A DNA stretch of 64,000 nt from JBFIHF01 sp964411125 (GCA_964411125.1 CAYPJU010000001.1:144808-208807); one strand, 5' to 3'; positions 42,401 through 50,758 are shown, counted from the stretch's first letter. Notes: generated by a model not told the origin, from the sequence alone. Made by a program: numbers and translations.

Positions 42401-43830
42401 TCGGCGGGGACGGTTGTAGCGGACAGTGCGCGACCGAGGACGGTTTCGACTGCCTCGTCGTACAGGCCTTGCCGCAGTCCGAGTGCAGCGCGATCTGCGG
42501 TGACAGCCTCATCGTCGCCGGGGAGGAGTGCGACGACGGTAACCTCGAAGACGACGACGATTGCCTCTCGACCTGCCGCCGCGCCACCTGTGGCGACGGA
42601 ATCGTGCACGGCACCGACGAAGAGTGTGACGACGGCGACGACAACTCCAACAGCACCCCCGACGCGTGCCGAGCCGATTGCACGGCAGCCACCTGTGGAG
42701 ACGGCATCGTCGACTCCGGTGAGGGATGCGACGAAGGAGCGAACAACAGCGATACCGACCCGAACGCGACCTGCCGTACCACTTGCCGACTCGCGAGCTG
42801 CGGTAACGGCACGCTCGACGCCGGCGAGGAATGCGACGACGGCGACGCCAACAACTCCGACACCGAGCCCGACGCCTGCCGCAGCTCCTGCACGCTTCCC
42901 TTCTGCGGTGACGAAGTCGTCGACTCGACCGAAGAGTGCGACACCGGTAGCGACCGCTCCGACACCGACCCGGACGCTTGCCGACTCGCCTGCGTCTCGC
43001 CGTCCTGTGGCGATGGAGTCGTCGACGGAGGCGAAGCGTGTGACGACGGAGCGTTCAACTCCAACGAACCGGACGCTGCCTGTACGACCAGTTGCTCGCT
43101 CTCGCCCACATGCGGAGACGGAACGGTCGACGAAGGCGAGGAGTGCGACGACGGCGACGACAACGACGACGACGCACCCAACGCGTGCCGCACCAGTTGC
43201 CTCTCCCCCGTCTGCGGCGACGGCGTCGTCGACGACGGCGAAGAGTGTGACGACGCCAGCGGTAACTCCGACGACGAGGCCGACGCCTGCCGCGCCGACT
43301 GCACCAACCCGTTCTGCGGCGACGGTGTCGTCGACGAAGGAGAGTCGTGCGACGAAGGCGACGCCAACGGTGAAGGCGAATGCCGGGACGACTGCGCGCT
43401 CTCCACTTGTGGCGACGGAATCGTCGATGACGGCGAGGAGTGTGACGACGGAGACGACAACAGCGACGAGGCAGATGCGTGTCGCGAGACCTGTGTCGAA
43501 GCTTTCTGCGGCGACGGAATCGTCGACGGCGAGGAAGAGTGCGACGACGGCGAGGACAACGGCGACAGCGCCGACGCCTGCCGCGACAACTGTGTCGCCC
43601 CGACCTGCGGCGACGGCATCGTCGACGAGGGCGAAGAGTGTGACGAAGGCAACGACAATGGCGAAGGCGAGTGCACGGACCAGTGCGAAGTTCCCGCCGA
43701 GGACGTCTCCCCGTACCTCGTCTCTGGTGGCTGCAACTGCAGCACCAGCGAAGGTAACGAGCCCGTCTCGATGCTCCTGCTGCTCGGTGGACTCGTCGCG
43801 GTCGGACGCATCCGCCGCCGCCGTCGCTGA
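39427..43830 (+). CDS. giant DUF4215 Cys-rich repeat protein with lipobox and MYXO-CTERM-like tail
   Basis: A 1467-residue surface protein. It starts with a lipoprotein-like signal (LAFSC), then an N-terminal region with Ca-binding-like DNDGDG..DC motifs, and then 32 DUF4215/myxo_disulf_rpt repeats (CGDG..D.GEECDDGN....D.CS..C) from residue 232 onward. The extreme C-terminus reads SGGCNCST, a 14-residue hydrophobic helix and RIRRRRR, fitting a MYXO-CTERM sorting signal with its invariant Cys. MYXO-CTERM tails are processed in myxobacteria by a dedicated protease and lead to surface anchoring. Having signals at both ends is unusual. The strong terminator after the gene closes the unit. Likely adhesin, coat or protein-binding scaffold. 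Confidence 0.92.
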   Translation: MRTRALSLSIVLSFLAFSCSDDVSDKTSTEPTKTSPTKESPAPDQLSTVQQFISDGDELNCSNGVDEPGGDSLVDCKDADCRNAPNCETKDQCSDRIDNDGDGAIDCQDAGCAGHGFCKTNKCESVCPPLGEGDITDTDDDGWTTCRIIGGNAGSQTVCGVGDCDDSDPDIQGGPGFGCAANPEACDISYCIVVTAGQPCVVTPSCEDGEDNDGDGLADGADPGCALCGVVCGDGDVDPGETCDDGNISDVDDCRNDCTAATCGDGVLRTEGTTPVEECDDGNLVNNDGCSSTCTLEGCGDGVVQTGEGCDDGNTTSQDGCSATCVVESCGDGVLQDGGTLQEECDDGNTDDNDGCSSGCVIEFCGDSIVQTSEQCDDGNTNSNDGCSALCRDEFCGDGILQTGEQCDDGNMASNDGCSATCQTEFCGDMVKQAGEQCDDGNNVNTDACVANCQNASCGDNFVWTGQEACDDGNLIDTDLCRANCTVAVCGDGVVRTSGPNPEACDDSNTSSDDGCASNCVVERCGDALLNNGSNEACDDGDLSGGDGCSSTCQEETGWTCTDVRLALSVCTPTCGDGLVRGGETCDDGNRTAGDGCSSNCQEEPGYECGDLEPSDCEPICGDGLIRAPENCDDSNTTSGDGCSGTCVDEFCGDGLLNDGNNEVCDDGNNTSGDGCSATCQEETGYECTDVPLQVSVCESTCGDGVRASDEECDDANVVSGDGCSSICEEETGYQCDEPAPTLPSVCTTICRDGIVAGFEECDDGNPFSNDACTPNCLLNVCGDGLRNLAAEECDDGDLDPGDGCDANCDIEDGFTCDEEAQNLPSICVDTCGDGIIDAGEECDDGNTSGGDGCNSACQEEQGYDCVSQPSICTTTCGDGLVAPDVEACDDGNTADGDGCSATCTLEPGFECDEASPTDCDSICGDGLVVLGEECDDQNLQSGDGCSSTCTVEDGYTCTEVPPTAPSVCVLDQVCGDGVISGTEECDDGNVIGGDGCSGQCATEDGFDCLVVQALPQSECSAICGDSLIVAGEECDDGNLEDDDDCLSTCRRATCGDGIVHGTDEECDDGDDNSNSTPDACRADCTAATCGDGIVDSGEGCDEGANNSDTDPNATCRTTCRLASCGNGTLDAGEECDDGDANNSDTEPDACRSSCTLPFCGDEVVDSTEECDTGSDRSDTDPDACRLACVSPSCGDGVVDGGEACDDGAFNSNEPDAACTTSCSLSPTCGDGTVDEGEECDDGDDNDDDAPNACRTSCLSPVCGDGVVDDGEECDDASGNSDDEADACRADCTNPFCGDGVVDEGESCDEGDANGEGECRDDCALSTCGDGIVDDGEECDDGDDNSDEADACRETCVEAFCGDGIVDGEEECDDGEDNGDSADACRDNCVAPTCGDGIVDEGEECDEGNDNGEGECTDQCEVPAEDVSPYLVSGGCNCSTSEGNEPVSMLLLLGGLVAVGRIRRRRR
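40120..43692 (+). repeat. 32 DUF4215-type Cys-rich repeats (coding)
   Basis: Thirty-two units counted by eye in the 39427 gene. They fall in three blocks: units 1-9 are short (31-35 codons, mostly NDGCS..C), units 10-20 include longer ones with an extra GY.C...C extension (up to about 50 codons), and units 21-32 are acidic, short and highly alike (DACR..C). The Asp-rich (GAC) coding pattern creates long false open frames on the opposite strand. Confidence 0.85.
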
Positions 43831-43850
43831 GCAAAACCCGTCCGACCTTC

Positions 43851-43885
43851 GCCCCGTTCACTCCGGTGAACGGGGCTTTTTTTTT
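43851..43885 (+). terminator. strong rho-independent terminator
   Basis: A perfect 11-bp stem (GCCCCGTTCAC at 43851-43861 with GTGAACGGGGC at 43866-43876), loop TCCG (a stable UUCG-like tetraloop position) and a run of nine T. It follows the stop of the DUF4215 gene by 20 bases and ends the Cys-rich gene pair. Confidence 0.95.
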
Positions 43886-43993
43886 CCGCCGAAGTCGCTG
43901 GAATGATCCCTTCCGGGGCGGCGGTTCCTCCATCGACCCGGGCGGACGAACCCTTGTCGTCCGCTCCAGGCACGTGGCCTCGGAGGAGATGAC

Positions 43994-44398
43994 ATGGAGC
44001 CAGCGTGGAAGAGCATCGTTCGGGACCTCAAGGAGTCGGGCTTCGAGTCCAAGTACCTTGATCGTCTCTACGACCGGATCGGTCCCGCGGCTGCCAGCGT
44101 TGCGGCCGCGGACGGATTTCGTGCGCTCGAACGCGAGATCCTCGAAGAGATGGCGGAGGCGCTGCGTCGTGCCGAGGACAAAGTGAACTTTACTCTTCTG
44201 CAGGCCGACGTCGCTCGAAAGGAGTTCGACCTCGCCGAACCAGGTCGCAGGGACGCCTGCTACGAGGTCTACGAGCAGCGCCGCCTGGCGGCGCGGCGCG
44301 CGATCTGGGAGTACAAGGTTCACCGTGAAGCGCTCGGACTGATCGAACACAGCATCGTCGACGAGCTCTACGCGGTGCCTCCGCCTCTCCCCCACTGA
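43994..44398 (+). CDS. helical protein of unknown function
   Basis: A 134-residue, almost entirely alpha-helical, charged protein without signal peptide or Cys pairs. Heptad-like stretches (ALEREILEEMAEALRRAEDKVNF; RRLAARRAIWEYKVHREALGLI) suggest a coiled-coil bundle. AGGAGATGAC places a good ribosome site before the ATG. No family recognised. It stands alone between the Cys-rich pair and the outer-membrane protein gene. Confidence 0.7.
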   Translation: MEPAWKSIVRDLKESGFESKYLDRLYDRIGPAAASVAAADGFRALEREILEEMAEALRRAEDKVNFTLLQADVARKEFDLAEPGRRDACYEVYEQRRLAARRAIWEYKVHREALGLIEHSIVDELYAVPPPLPH

Positions 44399-44510
44399 AG
44401 AGACGGAACGCGACCCGAAAGGGGAGGGCGTTGCAGATTTCGCTTGTCGTCGAGACCGTTGCGTTCGTAGGCTGCACGCTCATCGAACCATCTGGACGGA
44501 CGACGCCATC

Positions 44511-45443
44511 ATGCGACGACGCGGACATCTGTACCCTACGCTCATGCTGGCGACTGCGCTGGCGACCACGGTTCTCGCGATCTCGACCGCCAGTGCGCAA
44601 GAGGAGGGCGCCGCAGCCGAGACGCCCGAACCCCGCGGGAAGCTTCTCTGGAGCGACGCGACGTTCTTTCGCTACAACCCGCTCGGTCTCATTACGTCGG
44701 CGTCCCTCGAGTATCAATACCGACTCCACGACTCGGAACACCCGGCGCTGTCGACCAATTATCTCTCCGTCGCTTTCCGTCCCATCGTGACCCCCGCCTT
44801 CGCCCGTCTCGGCGCGACGGCGGAGATCATGCCGCTCTCGCTCCTCCGTCTCGGCGTCGGCTACGAGCTCATCCCGTTCTTCGGAGCGTTCGGCTATCTG
44901 CAGTCGTTCCAGGACGCCGAGGCGGACATGTGGGAGGACACTCTCGACGACAACGCCGACGCCGGCGAAAACTACGCGACATTCGGCAGGCAGCTCTCGT
45001 TCACGGGTCTGCTCCAGGCGAAGGCGGGTCCGATCGCCGTTCGCTCCAAGGCGACGCTCGCCAACGTAACTTTCGACCTCGAGGGCGACGACACCGTCTT
45101 CTTCGACCCGTTTCTCGGCATCGCTCTGCCAGAACGTGGGTGGTACGTCGTCAACGACCTCGATGCGCTCTACGTCGGGGGGCGGCTCGTCGCTGGCCTG
45201 CGCCATACGTACATCGATTCGTTCATTCCCGACGAACCCGACGATCCCAACGGTCCGATTCACAGGCTCGGCCCGCTCATCGTCTATGAGATTGCGGGGG
45301 ATGGAGAAGGAAAACTGCAGGCCGTCAAGGCCGTGGGGCTCTTCCAGCTCTACCTGAAGCATCGCTATCGAGCGGGCCAGGAGATGACCCGTTGGTTCCC
45401 CTACACGGGGATCGGGATCATCGTGGAAGGGCAGCTGCTTTAG
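44511..45443 (+). CDS. putative outer-membrane protein
   Basis: A 310-residue protein with a signal peptide (cleavage near ASAQE) and a beta-rich mature part with alternating aromatic and polar residues (LEYQYRLH, LRLGVGYELIPFFGAFGYLQ, GGRLVAGLRHTYID). The layout fits a small outer-membrane beta barrel, although the C-terminus ends LL rather than Phe. An acidic loop (about residues 140-155) would face the medium. No family recognised. The 193-bp gap after it holds regulatory elements of the next gene. Confidence 0.72.
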   Translation: MRRRGHLYPTLMLATALATTVLAISTASAQEEGAAAETPEPRGKLLWSDATFFRYNPLGLITSASLEYQYRLHDSEHPALSTNYLSVAFRPIVTPAFARLGATAEIMPLSLLRLGVGYELIPFFGAFGYLQSFQDAEADMWEDTLDDNADAGENYATFGRQLSFTGLLQAKAGPIAVRSKATLANVTFDLEGDDTVFFDPFLGIALPERGWYVVNDLDALYVGGRLVAGLRHTYIDSFIPDEPDDPNGPIHRLGPLIVYEIAGDGEGKLQAVKAVGLFQLYLKHRYRAGQEMTRWFPYTGIGIIVEGQLL

Positions 45444-45490
45444 TCAACCATCGCAACGGACTAGCGCTACTCCATCGGGCCGACAGGCGG

Positions 45491-45504
45491 TGACAGTAAT
45501 GTCA
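45491..45504. promoter_or_regulatory. perfect palindrome, candidate activator site
   Basis: TGACA-GTAA-TGTCA, a perfect inverted repeat with 5-base arms, 75 bases upstream of the sigma-54-like element at 45579. The position is right for an enhancer-binding protein site. Two other inverted repeats with TGAC arms precede the nuclease-like gene's sigma-54 promoter. Confidence 0.4.
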
Positions 45505-45578
45505 GTCGCACCGTCCCGCGCAGAGGTCTGATCCCCGCCCCCCCGCACCAGTTGCCGAGCTCCGACTCTCACCCTGAA

Positions 45579-45595
45579 CTGGCACGCGTTTCGCT
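45579..45595 (+). promoter_or_regulatory. sigma-54-like promoter (-24/-12)
   Basis: CTGGCACG, four bases, then TCGCT: 15 of 17 consensus positions, with the invariant GG and GC ten bases apart. Transcription would begin near 45606, giving a leader of about 30 bases with AGGAG before the GTG at 45637. Confidence 0.55.
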
Positions 45596-45636
45596 TCGTC
45601 TTCTGGCATTCGAAAACCAGAGACAGGAGACACGTC

Positions 45637-47352
45637 GTGAATCTCGATCGCGAACCGCGGGCCTTTCCTTCCTATTCTTCCCTCGCCCTGATCGCCGCAT
45701 GGTGCCTCGCCTGCGGCGGCGGGGGCGCCACTTTCGGTGAAAACGCCCCTGGCGACCCCCAGTACGGTGGCGGCACCTACCTGGACGATGCGCGCGTCTC
45801 GGCGACGACGCCCGACGGGGTCGGCGAGAACGGTTCGATAGCGGTCGATCCCGACACGGAGACCGTCTTCACCGTACAGGTGCGCAACGACCCCGATGGG
45901 AGTGGCGAGCAAAAGCGTCTCGTCGCCGTGCGCGACGACGGAGCACGGTCCCTCCTCGACCTCACTTCGGCTCGCGACGTCCGGATCCTCTTTCCCGCCG
46001 ACTCGGTGGTGGTCCTGGCGGAATGGTGCGAAGACGACGAGTGTATCGACCATATGTTCTGGTTCGAGAAGGAGTCGCTGCGGCCTCTACGAGAGAAGGT
46101 GACGGGGGCCCGCTACCACGGCACTCGACTCTCTTCGAAGCGAAACTGGCTCGTCGTGGCGCAGAACAACGACGACCCGAGCCCGCTCCATCTCCTCGAC
46201 CTGCGCACCGGGGACACGAACGCCGTGCCGACCACGGGCGAGTGGTACGAAGCGATGTGGCTGCATCGCGAGGATACGCTCGTGATGGCACACTTCAGTG
46301 ATCTCGCGTTCGACGACGACGGTGGAGAGGCGTTTCTCACGATCAAGGAGTGGTTCCCGAACGCCGATTCGACCTCGCCGATCCCCGGCAGTTCCGTCTG
46401 TTTCGTGCCCGAAGGGGAAGCGCGACCCGAGAGCTGCGACGCGGTGGCTATCCCCGGGATTGCGCCCACCTGGGCCGCCGGCTTCTCCTGGATCGGCGTC
46501 TCCAAGGACGATCGCTGGGTCGCGGTCCCCGCACGAACCGAGGAGAAGGCCGTGGTAGCGCTGGTCGACCGCGACGCTCGGACGATGGAGCTGATCGAGG
46601 ACGCGTTCGGTCCGGTCGGCTTCACCCCGGATGGAAAGACCATGGTGGCGTACGGGTTCGACAGCTACAGCGCTCACCCCGACTCGCTGGCCGAATGGGT
46701 CAGAACGGGCCACGAGACCCAGGACGCCCACATGATCTTCATCGACCTCGAGACCCGTGAGCGCACGCATGCCCCGCTGCCTCAGGACCGGGCACCCCTC
46801 TTCTTCGTATCGCACGACACCAACGAAGTCGTGGTGGTGCCCATCGCCGGTGGCACTTCGGTGGCGATGTATGACCTCGATGCAGACCAGGCCGTCGTGA
46901 TGAGCGGTCCGAAGAACGCCGAGGCAGCAGCCCGCTCCTATGTCGTGGAGCAGTTGATTCACCACGGTTACGATGTCGATCGAACCCCGCTCGAGGCGGC
47001 ACGAGAGCTCGAGGTCCGAGAGCGAGTGCGGATGCGGACCCGCGACGACCGATGCGTGGGTTTCGACTGCGACGTCTCTTCGCCCACCCCGGTCACGTTG
47101 TCGGAGTTCGTGATGCGCCGTGGGCATCGGGAGCTGTGGATGATCGAGAGCCGATCGCTGCTGCGGTTCGACCTCGACGACCATCTAATCCAGACGATTC
47201 CCATCGATGGAATCCCCCGCCACATCGCCATTCAGCCGCAGCGCGACCGGATCGTGGTCGACTCGCGCGGTGCCCAGCGGCTCCGCTACGTCGACCCCGA
47301 CACCTGGGGGGTCGACCGAGTCGCCGATATCTCACTCGGATGGGGTGAGTAG
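45637..47352 (+). CDS. lipoprotein with WD40/beta-propeller-like repeats
   Basis: A 571-residue exported protein starting at GTG with AGGAG upstream. The signal ends WCLACGGGG; the lipobox is imperfect but Cys followed by Gly suits a lipoprotein. The mature part shows repeated strands ending in Asp-containing turns (VAVRDDGARSLLDL, LVDRDARTMELIED, IFIDLETRERTHAPL, RLRYVDPDTWGVDRV) about 40-50 residues apart, as in TolB/WD40-type beta propellers. A role in binding other envelope proteins is inferred from the fold only. Likely under sigma-54 control. Its last 21 bases overlap the convergent lipid kinase gene. Confidence 0.8.
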   Translation: MNLDREPRAFPSYSSLALIAAWCLACGGGGATFGENAPGDPQYGGGTYLDDARVSATTPDGVGENGSIAVDPDTETVFTVQVRNDPDGSGEQKRLVAVRDDGARSLLDLTSARDVRILFPADSVVVLAEWCEDDECIDHMFWFEKESLRPLREKVTGARYHGTRLSSKRNWLVVAQNNDDPSPLHLLDLRTGDTNAVPTTGEWYEAMWLHREDTLVMAHFSDLAFDDDGGEAFLTIKEWFPNADSTSPIPGSSVCFVPEGEARPESCDAVAIPGIAPTWAAGFSWIGVSKDDRWVAVPARTEEKAVVALVDRDARTMELIEDAFGPVGFTPDGKTMVAYGFDSYSAHPDSLAEWVRTGHETQDAHMIFIDLETRERTHAPLPQDRAPLFFVSHDTNEVVVVPIAGGTSVAMYDLDADQAVVMSGPKNAEAAARSYVVEQLIHHGYDVDRTPLEAARELEVRERVRMRTRDDRCVGFDCDVSSPTPVTLSEFVMRRGHRELWMIESRSLLRFDLDDHLIQTIPIDGIPRHIAIQPQRDRIVVDSRGAQRLRYVDPDTWGVDRVADISLGWGE

Positions 47353-48234
47353 GGGAGTGGTCCGAGGGAGAACGAGTTGGAGGGCGCGCGGATATAGCTC
47401 GAAGTCGAGCTCCCGGACCTGACGAGGCTCGCCGTCGATGTTGACCGCCACGCCGTCCGGAGCCCAGATCTGAACCTTCGGACACCTCCAGCGGATCACG
47501 TAGTCTTCGTCCGCCTCGATTCTCAACTCGTCGCTCACCCGCGCGGCCGCGAGTAGCGACTCGTCCGCCGGAACGACCAGGACGTCGAGCAGTCCGTCGT
47601 CGATCCTCGCTTCGGGCGCGATCGGGTGGCCGCCTCCGGCGGTACGGGCGTTCATCACCGCGAAGCCGTAGTACGGTCCCGCCCAGCGGAGCCCGGGGCC
47701 CTCGATCACGATGTCCCGGGGCTCGAGCTTCGCCAGGTGAACGATACCCGCCAGGAAGTATGCCAGACCGCCCAGGACCTTCTTCACCACCGGGGCCACC
47801 GAAGTCGTCGCTTCGGCGGCGAATCCTCCGGTGGCGGCGTTGATGTAGTAGTCCTCCCCCGCACAGATCACGTCCGCGGCCACCGGATCTCCGTTGCCCA
47901 ACAGGTCCGCCATTCGCACCGCGTCCCCCAGCGGGAAGTCGGCTGCCGTCGCGAAGTCGTTCGCCGTTCCGAGCGGGAGCAGGCCGACGGGGACCCGAAG
48001 GCCCGCGGCCACGACGCCGTTTACTACCTCGTTGAGCGTCCCGTCACCCCCGGCTGCGACCACGAGGTCGACCGGATGATCGAGAGACTCGCGGGCGAGC
48101 GTGGCCGCGTCGCCACTCTCCCAGGTCGGCCGAATCGTCACGGTGTGGCCCTGCGCGCGCAGGGCATCGACCGTCTCCGCGAGGAACGGGTCCTGTGCGC
48201 GGTCGCCGTGGGCGATGATTCGGATTTGTCGCAT
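47332..48234 (-). CDS. YegS/diacylglycerol kinase-like lipid kinase
   Basis: A 300-residue cytoplasmic enzyme of the diacylglycerol/sphingosine kinase catalytic family. The nucleotide motif GGDGTLNEVVNG (about residues 62-73) and LPLGTANDFA match YegS and DgkB proteins, and the C-terminal beta sandwich ends with INIDGEP-like VNIDGEP. It would phosphorylate a lipid such as diacylglycerol or phosphatidylglycerol. Convergent with, and overlapping, the propeller lipoprotein gene. The start at 48234 lies 29 bases after the stop of the upstream PEGA-TPR gene, so it could be the third gene of that operon. Confidence 0.92.
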   Translation of the reverse strand: MRQIRIIAHGDRAQDPFLAETVDALRAQGHTVTIRPTWESGDAATLARESLDHPVDLVVAAGGDGTLNEVVNGVVAAGLRVPVGLLPLGTANDFATAADFPLGDAVRMADLLGNGDPVAADVICAGEDYYINAATGGFAAEATTSVAPVVKKVLGGLAYFLAGIVHLAKLEPRDIVIEGPGLRWAGPYYGFAVMNARTAGGGHPIAPEARIDDGLLDVLVVPADESLLAAARVSDELRIEADEDYVIRWRCPKVQIWAPDGVAVNIDGEPRQVRELDFELYPRALQLVLPRTTPLLTPSE

Positions 48235-48263
48235 GCTTGGCTCGGCCAGTTTCGAAGAACGCG

Positions 48264-49229
48264 CTAGAACCTAAACGCGACGTTCAACATGGAAGGGGCG
48301 AAGGTAACCTGCGTGTCGTCGCCCAGCCACCAGCCGACGACCGCCGTCCCCAGGAGCGCACCTCCGACCGCCAGCCCTGCAATACCGATCGGACGGGCAA
48401 CCGCGTTTCTGCGCACGGCCCCGTCATACTCGTCGGGTCGAGGCGGCACCGGTGCTCCGTCGCGGTACGCCTGTTCGCGCTCCTCGTCCCACCCGGCGAC
48501 TGCACCGGCTGCCTTCGCGGCCACGAAGAGCGAAGCTCCGCCTCCGAGCGCTACCGCCCCCCCGCCGATTCCCACCCACAGCGGCCACCGTGCGCTTCCC
48601 TCGGGCGAAGGTTTCTCGGGCAGTTTTTCGAGGCGATAGACGAGCGAGATCGTCTCCCCCTCGCCGACCTCCACTTCGCGCTCCACCGTCTCGTGGCCTT
48701 CGCGGCTCAGCTCGACGCGCCGCAACCCGGGCTCGATCTCGAGCCGTGTGGGCGTGACAGCCGACGGGTCGCCGCCGTCGATGCGAACCTTCGCGCCGAT
48801 CGGAACCGAGTCCAGGACGAGGTAGGAGGGGGCGGGCACGTCGTCGTCACGGCGGGCGTCGAGCTCCCGCCGAAGGTCCGTGACTCGACGACTGACGAGC
48901 CCTCGGTCCGTCGCATCGATCGCCTCGGTGACGTAGCGCTCGTAGTACCTCACCGCGTTTTCGAGATCGCCGGCGTTCTCGTACGACTCTCCGATCCGAT
49001 ACAGAATGTCGGGGTCGGCGTAGAGCCGATGCGCCGCGCGCAGGTGCTCGACGGCCAATTCGTACCTCTCCGATTCGTACGCGTCGCGGGCGGCGGTCAA
49101 GAGCCGTCCAAGCTCTTCGCGCTGCTCGGAAGAGAGGGTGCTCGGATCGGGGGCCCCTTGAGCGAACGCACACGGAAAGTGAACCAGTGTGCCGATCAAC
49201 AACCATACCGCGGCGACCGACACCCTCAT
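48264..49229 (-). CDS. exported TPR-PEGA protein
   Basis: A 321-residue protein: signal peptide (cleavage near AFAQG), a TPR-like region (about residues 38-115, with YESERYELAVEHLRAAHRLY and NAVRYYERYV), a PEGA domain (LDSVPIGAKVRIDGG...TPTRLEIEPGLRRVELSREGHE), then one or two Gly/Ala-rich hydrophobic segments ending in a short polar tail (MLNVAFRF). This TPR-PEGA-membrane layout is frequent in myxobacteria next to Ser/Thr kinases. The ATG overlaps the kinase stop by four bases (ATGA), so it is probably the kinase's partner or substrate. Confidence 0.85.
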   Translation of the reverse strand: MRVSVAAVWLLIGTLVHFPCAFAQGAPDPSTLSSEQREELGRLLTAARDAYESERYELAVEHLRAAHRLYADPDILYRIGESYENAGDLENAVRYYERYVTEAIDATDRGLVSRRVTDLRRELDARRDDDVPAPSYLVLDSVPIGAKVRIDGGDPSAVTPTRLEIEPGLRRVELSREGHETVEREVEVGEGETISLVYRLEKLPEKPSPEGSARWPLWVGIGGGAVALGGGASLFVAAKAAGAVAGWDEEREQAYRDGAPVPPRPDEYDGAVRRNAVARPIGIAGLAVGGALLGTAVVGWWLGDDTQVTFAPSMLNVAFRF

Positions 49230-50758
49230 TTGCGCTTGATCCAGTCGAGGTTGTCCACTTTGGGCGGCGGCTCTGCTTCGTCCTTCTGCTCCTTCGCGCG
49301 CGGCGGTCGCTTCGGCAGGGGCTCCGTCTCGCGCGTCGGCGCTTCTCCCTGCGGCGTCGCCTCTTCGCCGCCGTCGCGGGACCTCGCACCCGCGTCGGGC
49401 GTCGCCGGCGGCACGATCACGGCGGACGGCGATTCTCCTGACGAGCCCGCGAGGGTGGCCGGGGCGCGGGCCTTCTCGGAGACCCGCGGCGCGTCGGGTC
49501 CATCCGTAGCGCTCTCGAAGCTTTCACCGAGTTGCTCGGCGGGGGAAGGCGCCGGCGCCGGACGAAGCACCCAGGCCCCCGCGGCGATCAGCGCGACCAG
49601 CACGACCGCGCCGGCGAGGAGAGCAGCCCCGTTGGAGCGGGCGGACTTCGGCTCCGGGCTCGTCACCGTAGGCGAATTGGGAAGCGCCAGCGTCTCGCTC
49701 GTCGCGACATCATGGTCCTGCGGGACGAGCCAGCCCGAAAACGTGTCGACCCGCGTCTCGACCGACAGGTCGGCCTCGCCTGCTTTTCCGGTGCGGATGC
49801 GGTGCGCTGCCAATGCCGTCATCGGGTCCGGAGATCCCTCCACCACGACCCGACCGAAGTTGTACGTCGCCCGAATCTGCCCCAACCGGTTCATCACCTC
49901 GCGCGAGTCTCCCGGACGATCGCGCCGCTCTTTCGACAGCATCTGATCGACGAGCGTGACGAGCTCGGGGAAGGGGAAGTCCCCGGATACCTCCTCGGAC
50001 AGAGACGGCGGGTCCTCTACCGCCTGACGCAGCATGATCGCGACGGGTGTCGAGCCGCGAAACGGCGTGATCCCCGTCAGCATCTCGTAGAGCACCACCC
50101 CCAGCGAGTACAGATCCGTGCGCCCGTCCAGCGTCTCGGACCTCGCGACCTCCGGCGCCATGTACATCGGCGAGCCCACCACGACCCCCGTCGTCGTGAT
50201 CTTCGAATCGCTCGCCGCGATCCCGCGCGCGATCCCGAAATCCACCACCTTCACCCCGATCGTCCCGTCCGAACGGCACGTCAACAAGATGTTGGCAGGC
50301 TTGATGTCACGATGAACGATACCGGCAGCGTGCGGTTCGGTGAGCGCAGCGCACACTTCGTACGCGATCTCGATCGCCAGCGCGCCGCTCAGGCGATGGC
50401 CACGCAGAAGGTCTTCGAGCGTCACCCCCCGCACCAGCTCCATCACGACGTAGTTGAGCTCCAGGTTCTGATCTCGACCCGAATCGAACACTCGCACCAC
50501 GTTCGGGTGGGTCAGGCCTGCCACGATCCCGATCTCTCTTTCGAACCGTGCGGCGCGATGCCGGTCCGACGGATCGTCCAGCTTGAGGAGCTTGATCGCG
50601 ACGTCGCGGCTCAGGTTTTGCTGCGCCGTTCGATAGACGACCCCCATACCGCCGGCTCCGAGGATCTCCTCGAGCCGGTAGCGGCCGTCGACCGTGTACC
50701 CCAGGAGCTGGTCGGGCGTAACCAGTACGCGCGTCACGTCGTTGTCTTTCGCTACCAC
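49226..50758 (-). CDS. membrane-bound Ser/Thr protein kinase
   Basis: A 510-residue Hanks kinase. Kinase domain at about residues 25-290 with LGAGGMGVVY, Lys of VAIKLL, HRDIKPANI, DFGIA and MYMAPEV; all catalytic residues are present. One transmembrane helix follows (about 395-416), then a Pro/Glu/Ala-rich extracytoplasmic tail of 90 residues ending WIKRK. The start is uncertain. I use the GTG at 50758 because the residues encoded upstream are Arg/Pro/Ser-rich, the leader holds two hairpins, and a small ORF overlaps it; the alternative ATG at 50968 would overlap another frame's TGA. Coupled to the downstream PEGA-TPR gene by a 4-base overlap. Confidence 0.85.
   Translation of the reverse strand: MVAKDNDVTRVLVTPDQLLGYTVDGRYRLEEILGAGGMGVVYRTAQQNLSRDVAIKLLKLDDPSDRHRAARFEREIGIVAGLTHPNVVRVFDSGRDQNLELNYVVMELVRGVTLEDLLRGHRLSGALAIEIAYEVCAALTEPHAAGIVHRDIKPANILLTCRSDGTIGVKVVDFGIARGIAASDSKITTTGVVVGSPMYMAPEVARSETLDGRTDLYSLGVVLYEMLTGITPFRGSTPVAIMLRQAVEDPPSLSEEVSGDFPFPELVTLVDQMLSKERRDRPGDSREVMNRLGQIRATYNFGRVVVEGSPDPMTALAAHRIRTGKAGEADLSVETRVDTFSGWLVPQDHDVATSETLALPNSPTVTSPEPKSARSNGAALLAGAVVLVALIAAGAWVLRPAPAPSPAEQLGESFESATDGPDAPRVSEKARAPATLAGSSGESPSAVIVPPATPDAGARSRDGGEEATPQGEAPTRETEPLPKRPPRAKEQKDEAEPPPKVDNLDWIKRK

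Noticed and set aside
39448..42609. 1053-codon open frame on the minus strand opposite the DUF4215 gene
   Set aside because: It is a product of the repeated Asp/Gly codons (GAC, GGC) on the plus strand; its translation is Ala/Val/Asp-monotonous with no signal, motif or ribosome site.
42161..43906. Long plus-strand frame in another phase of the DUF4215 gene
   Set aside because: Thr/Ala/Ser/Arg-rich frame-shifted reading of the repeats; overlaps the terminator.
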